Of a stretch of DNA of 64,000 nucleotides, positions 53,795 to 62,427 are shown one piece after another; the stretch's first letter is position 1; every line of letters begins with the position of its first letter. The stretch lies in contig JAKVBU010000012.1 of NCBI GenBank assembly GCA_022446885.1, forward strand, positions 1-64,000. Reading direction: 5' to 3'. The notes under the pieces were generated by a model. The model was not told where the DNA came from, searched no databases, and saw only the letters and a program-made list of their open reading frames with translations. Origin of the DNA: Phycisphaerales bacterium (lineage in GTDB: Bacteria > Planctomycetota > Phycisphaerae > Phycisphaerales > SM1A02). The translations under genes and the position numbers were made by a program.

Positions 53795-54464
53795 CCGCAT
53801 CTGTGTTGTCTGCTTCGACCTAGATGGAACACTCATCGATGCCAGTGAAGATCTCGCGTGGTCTGTGAACGAAGTAATGGCGGCACTGGGGCGACCGCAA
53901 CACTCGATCGAAACGGTTGCGTCCTATCTGGGAAATGGCATGCCGCGTCTGGTGCATCGGGCGCTGATGGGGTCAATGCATGAAGATGCGCCTGAAGACT
54001 TGCATGCCGAGGCGGTCCAGCAGTTTCGTAGGGCCTACGCAGCGTGTGGGCATGTGCGCACGAGAGTGCTGGATGGGGCCGGTGCATGCCTTGAAATGCT
54101 GCGCTGTCGCGGTGTGCACACTGCGATCACGACGAACAAGCCACAGTCGGCCTTGGAGCATGTCATGGATGCATTGGGTGCCCAATTGCCGGTGGATGGG
54201 CTGTATGGAGGAGACCACGTATGGCCGCGCAAGCCTGACCCGACCATGTTGAAGGAGGCGCAGCGCCTGGGCGGCGGTGGCCCCATGGTGCTGGTTGGTG
54301 ACTCAGTTACCGATCGTGACGCGGCGACGGCAGCGGGTGTTCCCTTTCTTGCAGTCCGAGGCGGCTTCAATCATGGAATTCCGATCGACGATTGTCTCGA
54401 GGCAGATGCGCTGGTGTTTGATGACCTGCACGGTGTACAAGAGTGGCTGGAGCGTCACACATGA
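53787..54464 (+). CDS. HAD-family phosphatase, phosphoglycolate phosphatase-like
   Basis: 225 residues. HAD motif I: FDLDGTLIDASEDLAWSV, with the nucleophile Asp and acid Asp. Motif II: TAITTNKPQSALE (Thr). Motif III Lys in RKPDPTMLKEA. Motif IV: VLVGDSVTDRDAATAAGVPF. The cap is of the C1 type, as in Gph. The likely substrate is 2-phosphoglycolate, which arises from DNA repair or Rubisco; other small phosphoesters are possible. It overlaps the methyltransferase start by ATGA. Confidence 0.85.
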   Translation: MTDRICVVCFDLDGTLIDASEDLAWSVNEVMAALGRPQHSIETVASYLGNGMPRLVHRALMGSMHEDAPEDLHAEAVQQFRRAYAACGHVRTRVLDGAGACLEMLRCRGVHTAITTNKPQSALEHVMDALGAQLPVDGLYGGDHVWPRKPDPTMLKEAQRLGGGGPMVLVGDSVTDRDAATAAGVPFLAVRGGFNHGIPIDDCLEADALVFDDLHGVQEWLERHT

Positions 54465-55210
54465 GACAGGACACGGGCAAAGTGTTCAATGAGTTGGCTG
54501 AGGGGTATGCCCGCTATCGCCCGCGTTGGAGTGATGAGGTGATCACTGCCGTGGCGAGCCTCTCACGTGGGAACACACGGGCCCTTGAGGTCGGGTGTGG
54601 GAGCGGACAGGCGACGTCCCTCTTGGCGAGTCACTTTGAGGAAGTCATCGCCACCGATCCGGCGCCTGCGGCCATTGAGCGGGCGCCTGCCATCAACAAT
54701 GTGCAGTGGGCTGTCGGTACCTGCGACTCGACGCCGGCAGCCGACGAATCTGTGGATCTCATCTTTGCAGCTCAGGCAGCCCATTGGTTTGACATGGACG
54801 CCTTCAGTCGCGAGTGCCGACGCGTCGGATCACCAGAGGGCCGGGTGGCGCTCATCGGATATGACCTGCTGGTGATCGGCGACGAGGCCATCGACACAAT
54901 GCTCCACGAGTTCTATCACGATGTCCGGGGCGACTGGGACGAGCGGCGTGGCTTCGTTGACGCCAGGTATACAACTCTGGAGTTTCCATTCTCAGATCTC
55001 GATCCACCACCGACGCCTTCACTGCAGGTTGAGTGGCCACTGGAGGGCTTGCTCGGGTATCTGCGAACGTGGTCTGGGGTCAGAAACCAAAAGGCGCGAA
55101 CGCAGCAGGACCCAGTCGCAGCTCTGGAAGGACCAATTCGAGCGTTGTGGGGGCAATCGCCCAGAGTTATCACGTTCCCCGTGTTCATTCGGGCGGGAGA
55201 GGTGCATTGA
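54461..55210 (+). CDS. Class I SAM-dependent methyltransferase
   Basis: 249 residues from ATG 54461 (ATGA overlap with the HAD gene). SAM-binding motif I ALEVGCGSGQATSLLA, motif II EVIATDPAPAAIERA and the motif III region DLIFAAQAAHWFDMDAFSRE. This is the Methyltransf_11 type, like trans-aconitate and related small-molecule methyltransferases. The substrate cannot be told. The stop overlaps the next start (TTGA), keeping the run of coupled genes. Confidence 0.85.
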   Translation: MRQDTGKVFNELAEGYARYRPRWSDEVITAVASLSRGNTRALEVGCGSGQATSLLASHFEEVIATDPAPAAIERAPAINNVQWAVGTCDSTPAADESVDLIFAAQAAHWFDMDAFSRECRRVGSPEGRVALIGYDLLVIGDEAIDTMLHEFYHDVRGDWDERRGFVDARYTTLEFPFSDLDPPPTPSLQVEWPLEGLLGYLRTWSGVRNQKARTQQDPVAALEGPIRALWGQSPRVITFPVFIRAGEVH

Positions 55211-55530
55211 CAAGCAGCGTGTACGACCTGAGGTGCATGGAGATCTGTGGCGGCAACAGGTCTGTGAAGGAGTCGCTTCGGGTCGTCGGCATGGAGGGCC
55301 TGCTTCAATTGGCGGCTTCTCAGAACACGGCTGAGGCGGATGAGTTCAGAGATGGCCTGCACGATGCGATGGTGGCATGGCGCGATGGTGAGGCCGATGA
55401 TGATGAGACGCTGGTTGTGCTGCAGGCGAGCGCCTCTGCCAAACGGCGCATCAGCCTGCTTGAGCACATTGGAGGGCAGATTCGTGCATTGGGGCTCGGC
55501 CGGTTGTTCCGCAAGGGGGATGGTGGCTGA
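55207..55530 (+). CDS. Short SpoIIE/PP2C-like protein lacking the catalytic core
   Basis: 107 residues from TTG 55207 (GGGAGAGG upstream, overlapping the methyltransferase stop); GTG 55219 is an alternative. The N-terminus YDLRCMEICGGNRSVKES resembles the start of planctomycete SpoIIE-type phosphatases, and the later part (RDGLHDAMVAWRDGEADDDE, TLVVLQAS) resembles the C-terminal end of such PP2C domains. In between, about 150-200 residues with the metal-binding Asp motifs are missing. The joined ends suggest an internal deletion. It may be a degraded gene or a non-catalytic remnant kept by coupling. I infer the similarity from memory of the family. Confidence 0.45.
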   Translation: MTSSVYDLRCMEICGGNRSVKESLRVVGMEGLLQLAASQNTAEADEFRDGLHDAMVAWRDGEADDDETLVVLQASASAKRRISLLEHIGGQIRALGLGRLFRKGDGG

Positions 55531-55597
55531 TTGAGCCGCAGCATCAGGAGCCGGGAGGTATGCTCGGCAGCCCGCGTCAACTCAAGTAAGGGAGACG

Positions 55598-56200
55598 ATG
55601 ATGTTCAAGAGAAACCTCGTATTGGCTGGCGCATTGATCTGTACCACGGCGGTGTCCGCACTGGCGGTTCAAGACGGCGGGCCACTTACGCCTGAGCAGA
55701 TCAAGGCCATGCAAGCCTGGCAGGACGCCGCTGCCATCACGGACAAACAGCGAAGCCTGACCAAGGACGTCGGCAAGTGGGATGCGGACATTTCCTTCTG
55801 GCCAATACCCGGTGGGCCGGCGCAGAAGTCCAAAGGGGTTTCAGAACGATCGATCGTGCTCAGTGGCAGGTACCTGCATCAGGTTTTGACGACCGAACTC
55901 ATGGGTCAACCACTCCGCGGCGAGATGATGCTCGGCTGGGACAACACCATGAAAGTCTGGCAGTGCAATTGGTGCGACTCAGGATCAACATCGATGACTC
56001 GGGGAACCGGCACCGAGGACAAGGATGGAACGATCCAGTGGGAGTTTCAGGAGACCAACCCCGTCACCAAGTCTTATGAGACCACATGGGGCGTGGCGAA
56101 GGACCTGCCTGATGGTCGCCAGCAAATGGAGTTCTGGCGGAACGGGCCTGATGGCAAGCGCTACAAGATGATGCAGATCGTCTACACCAAGCAGAAGTGA
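55598..56200 (+). CDS. DUF1579 family secreted protein
   Basis: 200 residues from ATG 55598 or 55601, with GGGAGACG upstream. Signal peptide MMFKRNLVLAGALICTTAVS, cleavage near ALA-V. DUF1579 features: TKDVGKWDADISFWPIPGG, GRYLHQVLTTELMGQPLRGE, MMLGWDNTMKVWQCNWCDSG. A beta-barrel lipocalin-like fold is expected for this family. The ligand is unknown. It precedes the MBL gene by seven bases, so the two may be one operon. Confidence 0.75.
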   Translation: MMFKRNLVLAGALICTTAVSALAVQDGGPLTPEQIKAMQAWQDAAAITDKQRSLTKDVGKWDADISFWPIPGGPAQKSKGVSERSIVLSGRYLHQVLTTELMGQPLRGEMMLGWDNTMKVWQCNWCDSGSTSMTRGTGTEDKDGTIQWEFQETNPVTKSYETTWGVAKDLPDGRQQMEFWRNGPDGKRYKMMQIVYTKQK

Positions 56201-56207
56201 GGCGGAC

Positions 56208-56876
56208 ATGACCACGCTGACCTTTCTGGGCCACGCAGCCCTCCTTGTCGAGGGCGAAGACAGTCAGGTGATTGTCGATCCGTTTCTGACGGACAGCCCC
56301 GTCGCCTCGATGGCGGCTGAAGATGTTCGATGTACACATGTCGCTCTGACGCACGGGCACGAAGATCATGTTGGCGACACGATTGCGATTGCCAAGGCCA
56401 ATGATGCCACGCTTGTCGCTGCCTATGAGATTTGCAACTGGGCCGCTGAAGAAGGGCATGCCAATATCAGCCCGGGAAACCCTGGTGGTCGAGTTGAACT
56501 CAATGGCAATGACTGGATCGCACTCACCCGTGCCTATCACAGCAGTTCATATCACGGCCGGTACATGGGGCAGCCGTGTGGACTGGTGTTGCATGTGGGT
56601 GGTCACACCATCTATCACGCTGGCGATACAGACCTGTTCTCCGACATGCGGTTGATCGGCGAGCTGTACAAGCCCGAAGTGGCACTGCTTCCAGTGGGCG
56701 ATCGGTTCACGATGGGGCCTGAATTGGCGTCCATCGCGGCAAATCTGGTGGGGGCGCCGAAGGTCGTGCCAATTCACCACGGCACGTGGCCGCCCATCGA
56801 GGTAGATCTAAATCGGTTCCAGCCCGAGCAGGCGCAGGTGTGCAATCTTCAGCCCGGAGATCAACTGACGCTCTAG
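56208..56876 (+). CDS. UPF0173-type metallo-beta-lactamase-fold hydrolase
   Basis: 222 residues. Metal site HGHEDH in VALTHGHEDHVGDTIAI, the DTD ligand in HAGDTDLFSDM, and the C-terminal His in VPIHHGTWPP. The start LTFLGHAALLVEGEDSQVIV and PFLTDSPVAS fit the UPF0173/UlaG-like family of cytoplasmic Zn or Mn hydrolases. The substrate is unknown. The stop codon TAG shares the palindrome CTAG with the stop of the convergent membrane protein gene. Confidence 0.85.
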   Translation: MTTLTFLGHAALLVEGEDSQVIVDPFLTDSPVASMAAEDVRCTHVALTHGHEDHVGDTIAIAKANDATLVAAYEICNWAAEEGHANISPGNPGGRVELNGNDWIALTRAYHSSSYHGRYMGQPCGLVLHVGGHTIYHAGDTDLFSDMRLIGELYKPEVALLPVGDRFTMGPELASIAANLVGAPKVVPIHHGTWPPIEVDLNRFQPEQAQVCNLQPGDQLTL

Positions 56877-57721
56877 GTGGCGACGAGTGGTCGCAGCCAC
56901 GCAGTCAACCCCACTGCCCCAGCAAGCGCGATCACGGTCAGCGTGATCCAGAGGGCCTGCTGTGAAGGTGGTAGCGCTTTCATCGACATTGCGTGCTCGC
57001 TGTGGTCCATCTTGGAGTGATCCATGGCGGCCATGTCGTGCCCGCTGTGGTCCATCTTGGAGTGATCCATACCAACCGTCATGCACCCATGCTTGAGCCC
57101 CTTGGCGACCAGCCAGTGGTTGATCGGGAACGCAGTCAGCCCGCCGGCGATGCACGCAAGCCCCATTCGGAACCAGAACGAAATGTGCCATGGCGAGGTG
57201 CTCTGGGGCCAGAGTGCTGCCAGAAGGATCATGGTCGGGATCATGCCGACCATCACCATGTTCATGGACACGGTCTCGACGAACACGGTGCGCTTCAGGG
57301 CCTGCCCATAAGAGCTGAACATTGACCGCATCATCAGCGCCTGAAAAAGGAACAGCCCCGTGATCCAGGCGGCGACGTACTCGATGGTCACTTCCCACCA
57401 CCACTCGATCGTGAATGCCGACAGTACCGCCGCCGCCACCACGATGCCGGTGGCATCACCAGCAAGACAGTGCATCTCAGAATTGACAGCTTGCTTCCAC
57501 GTCGGCTTGGTGAAGGCGTCATGCATATCTTCACCCGGGCTGCGGCAACTGAGCAGGAAGACCACCAGCCCCACAGGTCCGGTGTAGGCGATGACCAACA
57601 GCCAGGCGAGCTTCTGCACCCAGGACACAGGTGTGTTTCGAGCGAGGTCCCATCCTGCCAAGATCAGCGACATGGCGGTGAGGATGAACCAGACAAGCAG
57701 TGCGCCTGACAGTGCGTCCAT
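56873..57721 (-). CDS. DUF4396-like membrane protein with a Met/His-rich loop
   Basis: 282 residues from ATG 57721 (GGAGG ten bases upstream). Helices are visible at LSGALLVWFILTAMSLILAG, WLLVIAYTGPVGLVVFLLSC, TGIVVAAAVLSAFTI, VETVSMNMVMVGMIPTMILL and near the C-terminus. The VETVSMNMVMVGMIPTM segment matches DUF4396. A soluble loop at about residues 221-248 holds two copies of MDHSKMDHS and several further Met and His residues, a likely metal (copper or silver) binding site. Role unknown; metal handling or sensing is suggested by the loop. The CTAG overlap with the MBL gene stop is exact. Confidence 0.7.
   Translation of the reverse strand: MDALSGALLVWFILTAMSLILAGWDLARNTPVSWVQKLAWLLVIAYTGPVGLVVFLLSCRSPGEDMHDAFTKPTWKQAVNSEMHCLAGDATGIVVAAAVLSAFTIEWWWEVTIEYVAAWITGLFLFQALMMRSMFSSYGQALKRTVFVETVSMNMVMVGMIPTMILLAALWPQSTSPWHISFWFRMGLACIAGGLTAFPINHWLVAKGLKHGCMTVGMDHSKMDHSGHDMAAMDHSKMDHSEHAMSMKALPPSQQALWITLTVIALAGAVGLTAWLRPLVAT
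56998..57070. repeat. 28-base direct repeat encoding MDHSKMDHS
   Basis: The 28 bases at 56998-57025 recur exactly at 57043-57070, a period of 45 bases. They encode the repeated Met/His motif of the membrane protein at 56873. The exact identity at DNA level suggests a recent local duplication. Confidence 0.85.
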
Positions 57722-57765
57722 GTGGGGAGGTCCTCCAATCGAGATATCGGGGATACTCTCAAGCC

Positions 57766-58284
57766 ATGTCCACAAACCAGATGGCGCTGGAGAACTGGAA
57801 TCTCGTCACAACTGCGGCGGCCATGTCGGCGCAGGCACATGAGGGGCAGCAGCGACATGACGGATCACCCTATGTGCAGCATCCGGCGCGCGTGGCAGTG
57901 CTGTTGGCTCGGGCGGGGGCCGATCCGAGGTTGATTGCAGCGGGCTTTCTGCACGACGTGATTGAAGACTCGACCGTCGATTGGGACGAAATCGCAGAGG
58001 CTCTCGGCGGTGATGTGGCAAACTGGGTTGCAGTCATGACCAAAGACATGCGGTTACCCGAGGAGATCCGAGAGGCGCGATATCGAAAGCAGCTTGAAGC
58101 GGGCCCATGGCAGGGCAGGGCTGTGAAACTCGCTGATCAGATCGACAACTACACCAATGCGTCAGGGGCGGCGATTGAGAAGGTCAGGCCCAAGGCACAA
58201 TGGGCGCTGGAGATTTCCGCCGGTGATGACGAGCCTCTCATCTTGTGCTTACGGGCGCAATTGGAAGAGGCGCTCACGCTCTGA
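57766..58284 (+). CDS. HD-domain (p)ppGpp hydrolase-like protein
   Basis: 172 residues from ATG 57766; the open frame extends upstream by only 22 codons. HD ligands: HDGSPYVQHPARVA (His39), AAGFLHDVIEDS (His63, Asp64) and the late Asp in KLADQIDNYTN, as in the hydrolase domain of RelA/SpoT and MESH1. No synthetase, TGS or ACT domain follows, so this is a small alarmone hydrolase (SAH) type. It likely hydrolyses the 3'-pyrophosphate of (p)ppGpp. It is divergent from the membrane protein (44 bases, with a GGAGGTCCTCC palindrome used as ribosome site). Confidence 0.85.
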   Translation: MSTNQMALENWNLVTTAAAMSAQAHEGQQRHDGSPYVQHPARVAVLLARAGADPRLIAAGFLHDVIEDSTVDWDEIAEALGGDVANWVAVMTKDMRLPEEIREARYRKQLEAGPWQGRAVKLADQIDNYTNASGAAIEKVRPKAQWALEISAGDDEPLILCLRAQLEEALTL

Positions 58285-58579
58285 ACACAGCGTGAGATGC
58301 AAAGAGCATCCAGACGCCGTAGATCGCCAGCACACTGCAAACGCCCACCAGCCAGCAACGCGACCTGCGGGCAAGCCCCGTGGCGATGGTCGCAAGTGCA
58401 AGTGTCATCAGGCCCATGGCGATGGTTTCGCCTGCGGTGGTCTCAACGCCCAGGGGCCGAACGAGAGGAAGCACCCCCAGTCCGGGCAGCACTGGCCAAC
58501 GAACCACCCAGAACCATCGGTACTCGGACCATGGATAGTCTGCCACGAGCAACCAACAGAAGGGCATCCACAACAACAA
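58274..58579 (-). CDS. Small integral membrane protein
   Basis: 101 residues from TTG 58579 (ATG 58567 is the other option). Hydrophobic and Trp-rich throughout, with three or so helices (MPFCWLLVADYPWSEYRWFW; LMTLALATIATGLA; WLVGVCSVLAIYGVWMLFAS). The frame is in register with the rmuC gene, whose stop lies 82 bases upstream, and the reading continues without a stop between. It overlaps the last 11 bases of the HD gene, which converges from the other side. No recognised function. Confidence 0.45.
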   Translation of the reverse strand: MLLWMPFCWLLVADYPWSEYRWFWVVRWPVLPGLGVLPLVRPLGVETTAGETIAMGLMTLALATIATGLARRSRCWLVGVCSVLAIYGVWMLFASHAVFRA

Positions 58580-58660
58580 CCCTACGAGCAGGGCTGCCTG
58601 CCAGGTGTGTGTGTGGGGCAGGCCCTTGCCAACAGGCCCGGAGTGAGGCCCGGCAGGGGG

Positions 58661-59956
58661 TCACTGCGTCGGCTCGGTCAGATCGCTGCTGAGGCGGCGC
58701 ACGTCGTTGGATGTGCCGCTGGCATCGGGTAGTTCTTGATCTGTAGCAGCGCCCAGCTCCTGCAGCTTTCGAGCGCTGACCAACAAACGGGTTTCCATTG
58801 ATCCCACGCTCTTGTTGTATGCGGCAACGGCCATGTCGAGTTTGTGGCCCACGTCATCCCACGATTCGAGGAAGACGCGAATGCGGTCATGCAGTTCACG
58901 GCCCAGTTTGGCGATGCGTTCGGCGTTTTGGGCCACGGCTTCCTGTCGCCAGCCAAATGACACGGCTCGGAGCAGGCCCAGCAGCAGCGTCGGTGTGGCG
59001 ATGAGCACTTTCGATTCGAGTGCCTTGGCGTGAATGGTGGGGTCTGTTTCGAGGGCAGCGGTGAGGGCGGACTCCAGCGGAATGAAGAGCACAACGGCTT
59101 CCGGGGCCGGATCGAAGTTTTTCCAGTAGGCCTTCGCCGACAGCGCTTTCACATGTGATGACAATTGATCGGCATGGCGCGCGAGGAGCGCGTCGCGGTC
59201 AGGCCCTGCTGGGGCCTCGAGGGCATCGAGGTATCGCTCCAGTGGCGCCTTGGCATCAACCACAAGTTGGCCGTTACCGGGGAGGCGAACCACCATGTCC
59301 GGCTGCTGCCGACCATCTTCTCCCTGAACCGAGACTTGTTCCTGAAAGTCGCAATGCTCGACCATTCCAGCCAGTTCGACGACGTTGCGCAACTGCATCT
59401 CGCCCCACTTGCCTCGTTGGTCAGGTCGCCGCAGCGCTGAGGCCAGTTGACCTGTGGTCTCCCCGAGTTGGCGATGACCAGCCATGAGATGCTCGATGGT
59501 CGTGCTGAGCTGGGTATATGCCTTGAGACGATTGTCCTCGAGCTTTTGAACGGCTTGGCCCTGCTGGGTGAGCAGGTCCTTCATCGGGGCAAACGTCTTG
59601 TCAGCGAGTTTCAGAAACTGCTCCGAGTTTGCTGCGAGCGCTGCTTGTCCAGTTGACGAGAACGAGTCGACGAGTTGCTTGCGGGCTTCATCGAAAAACT
59701 GCTTCTGTTCCTCGAAGCGGGCTTTGGCGGCAGCCAGTTCCGGCTCGAGGGCAGCCAATTGCTCCCGGACGCGTGCTTCCCCGGTTCGTGCGGACTCCAC
59801 CTGAGCCGTGAGCGACTCAAGTTGCTGATGTTGTTGTCTAGCGGCCTCTTCGGCCCGAGCAACTCGCTCACCCTCGCCTCGGCGCAGGGCTGCCACCGCA
59901 AGGGCCCCAACAGTGGCCCCGATGGCAATTCCCACGAACAGTGACAGGACATCCAC
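58661..59956 (-). CDS. rmuC: DNA recombination protein RmuC
   Basis: 431 residues. N-terminal membrane segment (SLFVGIAIGATVGALAVAAL), a coiled-coil about residues 30-150 rich in Glu/Gln/Arg/Ala (EEAARQQHQQLESLTAQVES), then the RmuC nuclease-like domain with RGKWGEMQLRNVVELAGMVE, PDMVVRLPGNGQLVVDAKAP (catalytic Asp and Lys) and VVLFIPLESALTAALETD. RmuC is a predicted endonuclease limiting DNA inversions and rearrangements. It starts at ATG 59956, divergent from the PhoD-like gene by 52 bases. Confidence 0.92.
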   Translation of the reverse strand: MDVLSLFVGIAIGATVGALAVAALRRGEGERVARAEEAARQQHQQLESLTAQVESARTGEARVREQLAALEPELAAAKARFEEQKQFFDEARKQLVDSFSSTGQAALAANSEQFLKLADKTFAPMKDLLTQQGQAVQKLEDNRLKAYTQLSTTIEHLMAGHRQLGETTGQLASALRRPDQRGKWGEMQLRNVVELAGMVEHCDFQEQVSVQGEDGRQQPDMVVRLPGNGQLVVDAKAPLERYLDALEAPAGPDRDALLARHADQLSSHVKALSAKAYWKNFDPAPEAVVLFIPLESALTAALETDPTIHAKALESKVLIATPTLLLGLLRAVSFGWRQEAVAQNAERIAKLGRELHDRIRVFLESWDDVGHKLDMAVAAYNKSVGSMETRLLVSARKLQELGAATDQELPDASGTSNDVRRLSSDLTEPTQ

Positions 59957-60008
59957 AGGTTCATCCTAGTGCCGGTCGGTCGTTTGAGAACCGAAGTATG
60001 GTGCGCAG

Positions 60009-62396
60009 ATGTCGATATCAACGATCGTTGTCGCCACTGCGCTGATGGGTCCCGCTGCCACCGAAGACACCGTGCACACAGCCAAGTGGCTGGTGACACC
60101 TGACCGAACCTGGATCGGGCGTGACTGGTGGGCAAATCGACTGCAGGATTGGGCTCTGCAGGATGGTCGCCTTGTGTGTCTGGAGGCAGGCCCACGCAAG
60201 CCCATCCGCACGGCGCATTGGATCTCCCGAAGTCTCCAGCCGGAGGCCGGTTCGGTGCACCTGTCGGTCGATATCGAGTCTGCGGATGCAGCCGTTGCGC
60301 CACCAGAGGCGTTTGCTGGATTCCTGATCGGCACAGGGGGAGCCCATGTGGACCACCGGCTCAGCGCGTTGGCGCACCATGTGCCCGCGCCAGATGGCGG
60401 CATGCTCGCTGTCGTGGATGGTGATGGTCGTGTTGCGTTGCGGCGATTCGACCAGCCGTTCAAGGGAACGGCGCTCTGGTCGATCAACACGCCCGTGGGC
60501 TTCGATGCCTTGCCGTTGCTCGAGGATCAGGAGTTGTCTGGGGAGGGGTTTGCGGACGGGGCTGATCGTTCATGTCGCTTGCAGTTGGATCTGGAAGACG
60601 GATTGGCCACCGTGATGGCGCTGGATGGCAGCGGTGAGATCATCTCCAAGGCATCGGCCCGACCTGTAGATGCGAGCCTCACCGATGGAGCGGTGGCATT
60701 GGTTTCAAGCGGAGGTCCGTCGCCCAAGGGCCCTGGGTTTGCCTTTGAGCACTTGCATGGTTCGGGGGCGGGATTGCTGCATCACCCTGACCGGGCATGG
60801 GGGCCGGCGCTCAATGCGCTTTACACGGTGAACGATGGCACGCTCAAGCTGACAGGGCAGTTTGGGCCCATCGGAGCTGGGCAGGTGGCAGCGCTGGATC
60901 TTCAAAATGCTGACGGCTGGCATCAGGTTGCGCTGGCGCCAATCGACGCCGACTCGAACACGGCCACATTCAGGGTTGAAGGGATCGACACGCTCAATGA
61001 TGTGCCGTTTCAAATCAGGCTTGAGGGTGACGACGCGCCCCCCTTCAGTGGTGTGATCAAGTCCGAGCCGCTTGATGGGCATGTCGATCTGGCTGCGATG
61101 AACTGCCAGAAGGTCTATACCGGCGGGCTCAAGTGGAATCACGAGGGGATCTGGATGCCACATGTGGAGCTCACGCAGGCTGTGGCGGCGCATGACCCAG
61201 ATCTTTTGTTCTTCGCCGGGGACCAGATCTACGAGGGTGATTTCGTTGGCGTGGATGGCCGAGGTGGCAAGATCACCATCGACGATTACCTCTACAAGTG
61301 GCTGCGATTCTGCTGGAGCTTCCGTGATCTCACGCGGGTGACACCTTCGATCGTGATTCCCGACGATCATGACGTCAATCATGGAAACATCTGGGGTGCG
61401 GGTGGACGTAAGGCGCGCAAGCGTGATGGGCTCACTGCACAGGACTCGGGTGGTTACAAGATGCCGCCGCGGTTCGTCAATGCGGTGCATCGAACTCAGA
61501 CATCGCACTTGCCTGAATCGACTGACTCAGCGCCGATTGAGCAGGGGATCACTACCTATCACTGCGACTTCGACTTGGGCGGCGTGAGTTTCATCGTGCT
61601 GGCGGATCGGATGTTCAAGGAGTCGCCCTCGGTGGCCTGTCCGGAGGGTGAGTTCCGCAATGGGTGGCCACAGGCGGAGGGATTTGATGCCAAGACGCAG
61701 GCGGATGTGCCAGATGCGCCGCTCTTGGGCGATCGGCAGGAGGCGTTTCTGGATGCGTGGGCAACACGCGAGGATGATCGGTGGGCGTCATGTGTGTTGA
61801 GCCAGACACTGTTCGCCAACATGGCGACGCTGCCGCCGGGTGCCAAGAGTGGTGGTGTGTTGCCCGGTTTGGGATTCCCTCAGCCGGGTGAGTATCCGGA
61901 GAATTGGGTGCTGGCGACGGATGGTGACTCAAACGGCTGGCCGCAGTCGGGACGCAATCGGGCACTTGAGCGAATGGCGAAGGTCGGCACGGTGCATGTG
62001 TGCGGTGATCAACATCTGGGCTCGCTGATTGAGTACGGGGTGCATGAGCACGGCGATGCGGGTTGGGGGTTCTGTGTACCTGCGGTGTCGAACACTTGGC
62101 CGCGGCGTTGGTGGCCGCCGTCATCTGGCGAGAATCATGTGGAAGGGGAACCTCGATACACAGGGGAGTACGAGGATGGATTTGGCAACAAGGTGCGAGT
62201 GCATGCTGTGGCGAATCCGGCCAAGAGTGGTCGTGTCCCAGCAAATCTGCATGATCGAATGCCTGGTTACGGCATCGTCAGGTTTGACATGCCAAGCAAG
62301 TCGGTGACGTTCGAGTGCTGGAAGAGGCCGCAGTTGGGCGTCGATGAACTGCCGACCCAGTACCCGGGCTGGCCACGCACCGCGCCCCTCCCCTAA
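60009..62396 (+). CDS. PhoD-like alkaline phosphatase/phosphodiesterase
   Basis: 795 residues with a short signal sequence (MSISTIVVATALMGPAATE). The first 350 residues are a beta-rich, possibly LamG-like accessory region (SVHLSVDIESADAAVA). The metallophosphatase part has DLLFFAGDQIYEGDFVGVDG, SIVIPDDHDVNHGNIWG (Asp, His ligands) and VHVCGDQHLGSLIEYG, typical of PhoD (calcium and iron dependent, phosphate monoesters and diesters). The PhoBR-like pair at 31567-33479 might control it, but no Pho box was looked for in detail. Followed by a hairpin at 62405. Confidence 0.82.
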   Translation: MSISTIVVATALMGPAATEDTVHTAKWLVTPDRTWIGRDWWANRLQDWALQDGRLVCLEAGPRKPIRTAHWISRSLQPEAGSVHLSVDIESADAAVAPPEAFAGFLIGTGGAHVDHRLSALAHHVPAPDGGMLAVVDGDGRVALRRFDQPFKGTALWSINTPVGFDALPLLEDQELSGEGFADGADRSCRLQLDLEDGLATVMALDGSGEIISKASARPVDASLTDGAVALVSSGGPSPKGPGFAFEHLHGSGAGLLHHPDRAWGPALNALYTVNDGTLKLTGQFGPIGAGQVAALDLQNADGWHQVALAPIDADSNTATFRVEGIDTLNDVPFQIRLEGDDAPPFSGVIKSEPLDGHVDLAAMNCQKVYTGGLKWNHEGIWMPHVELTQAVAAHDPDLLFFAGDQIYEGDFVGVDGRGGKITIDDYLYKWLRFCWSFRDLTRVTPSIVIPDDHDVNHGNIWGAGGRKARKRDGLTAQDSGGYKMPPRFVNAVHRTQTSHLPESTDSAPIEQGITTYHCDFDLGGVSFIVLADRMFKESPSVACPEGEFRNGWPQAEGFDAKTQADVPDAPLLGDRQEAFLDAWATREDDRWASCVLSQTLFANMATLPPGAKSGGVLPGLGFPQPGEYPENWVLATDGDSNGWPQSGRNRALERMAKVGTVHVCGDQHLGSLIEYGVHEHGDAGWGFCVPAVSNTWPRRWWPPSSGENHVEGEPRYTGEYEDGFGNKVRVHAVANPAKSGRVPANLHDRMPGYGIVRFDMPSKSVTFECWKRPQLGVDELPTQYPGWPRTAPLP

Positions 62397-62404
62397 CATG
62401 TTCC

Positions 62405-62427
62405 TAAATGACCCGTCGGGTCATTTA
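62405..62427 (+). terminator. Palindromic hairpin after the PhoD-like gene
   Basis: TAAATGACCCG and CGGGTCATTTA form a perfect 11-base inverted repeat with one base between, nine bases after the stop. ATCTT follows, so it could terminate in both directions. The left arm and part of the right recur inverted at 62487-62505. Confidence 0.55.
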
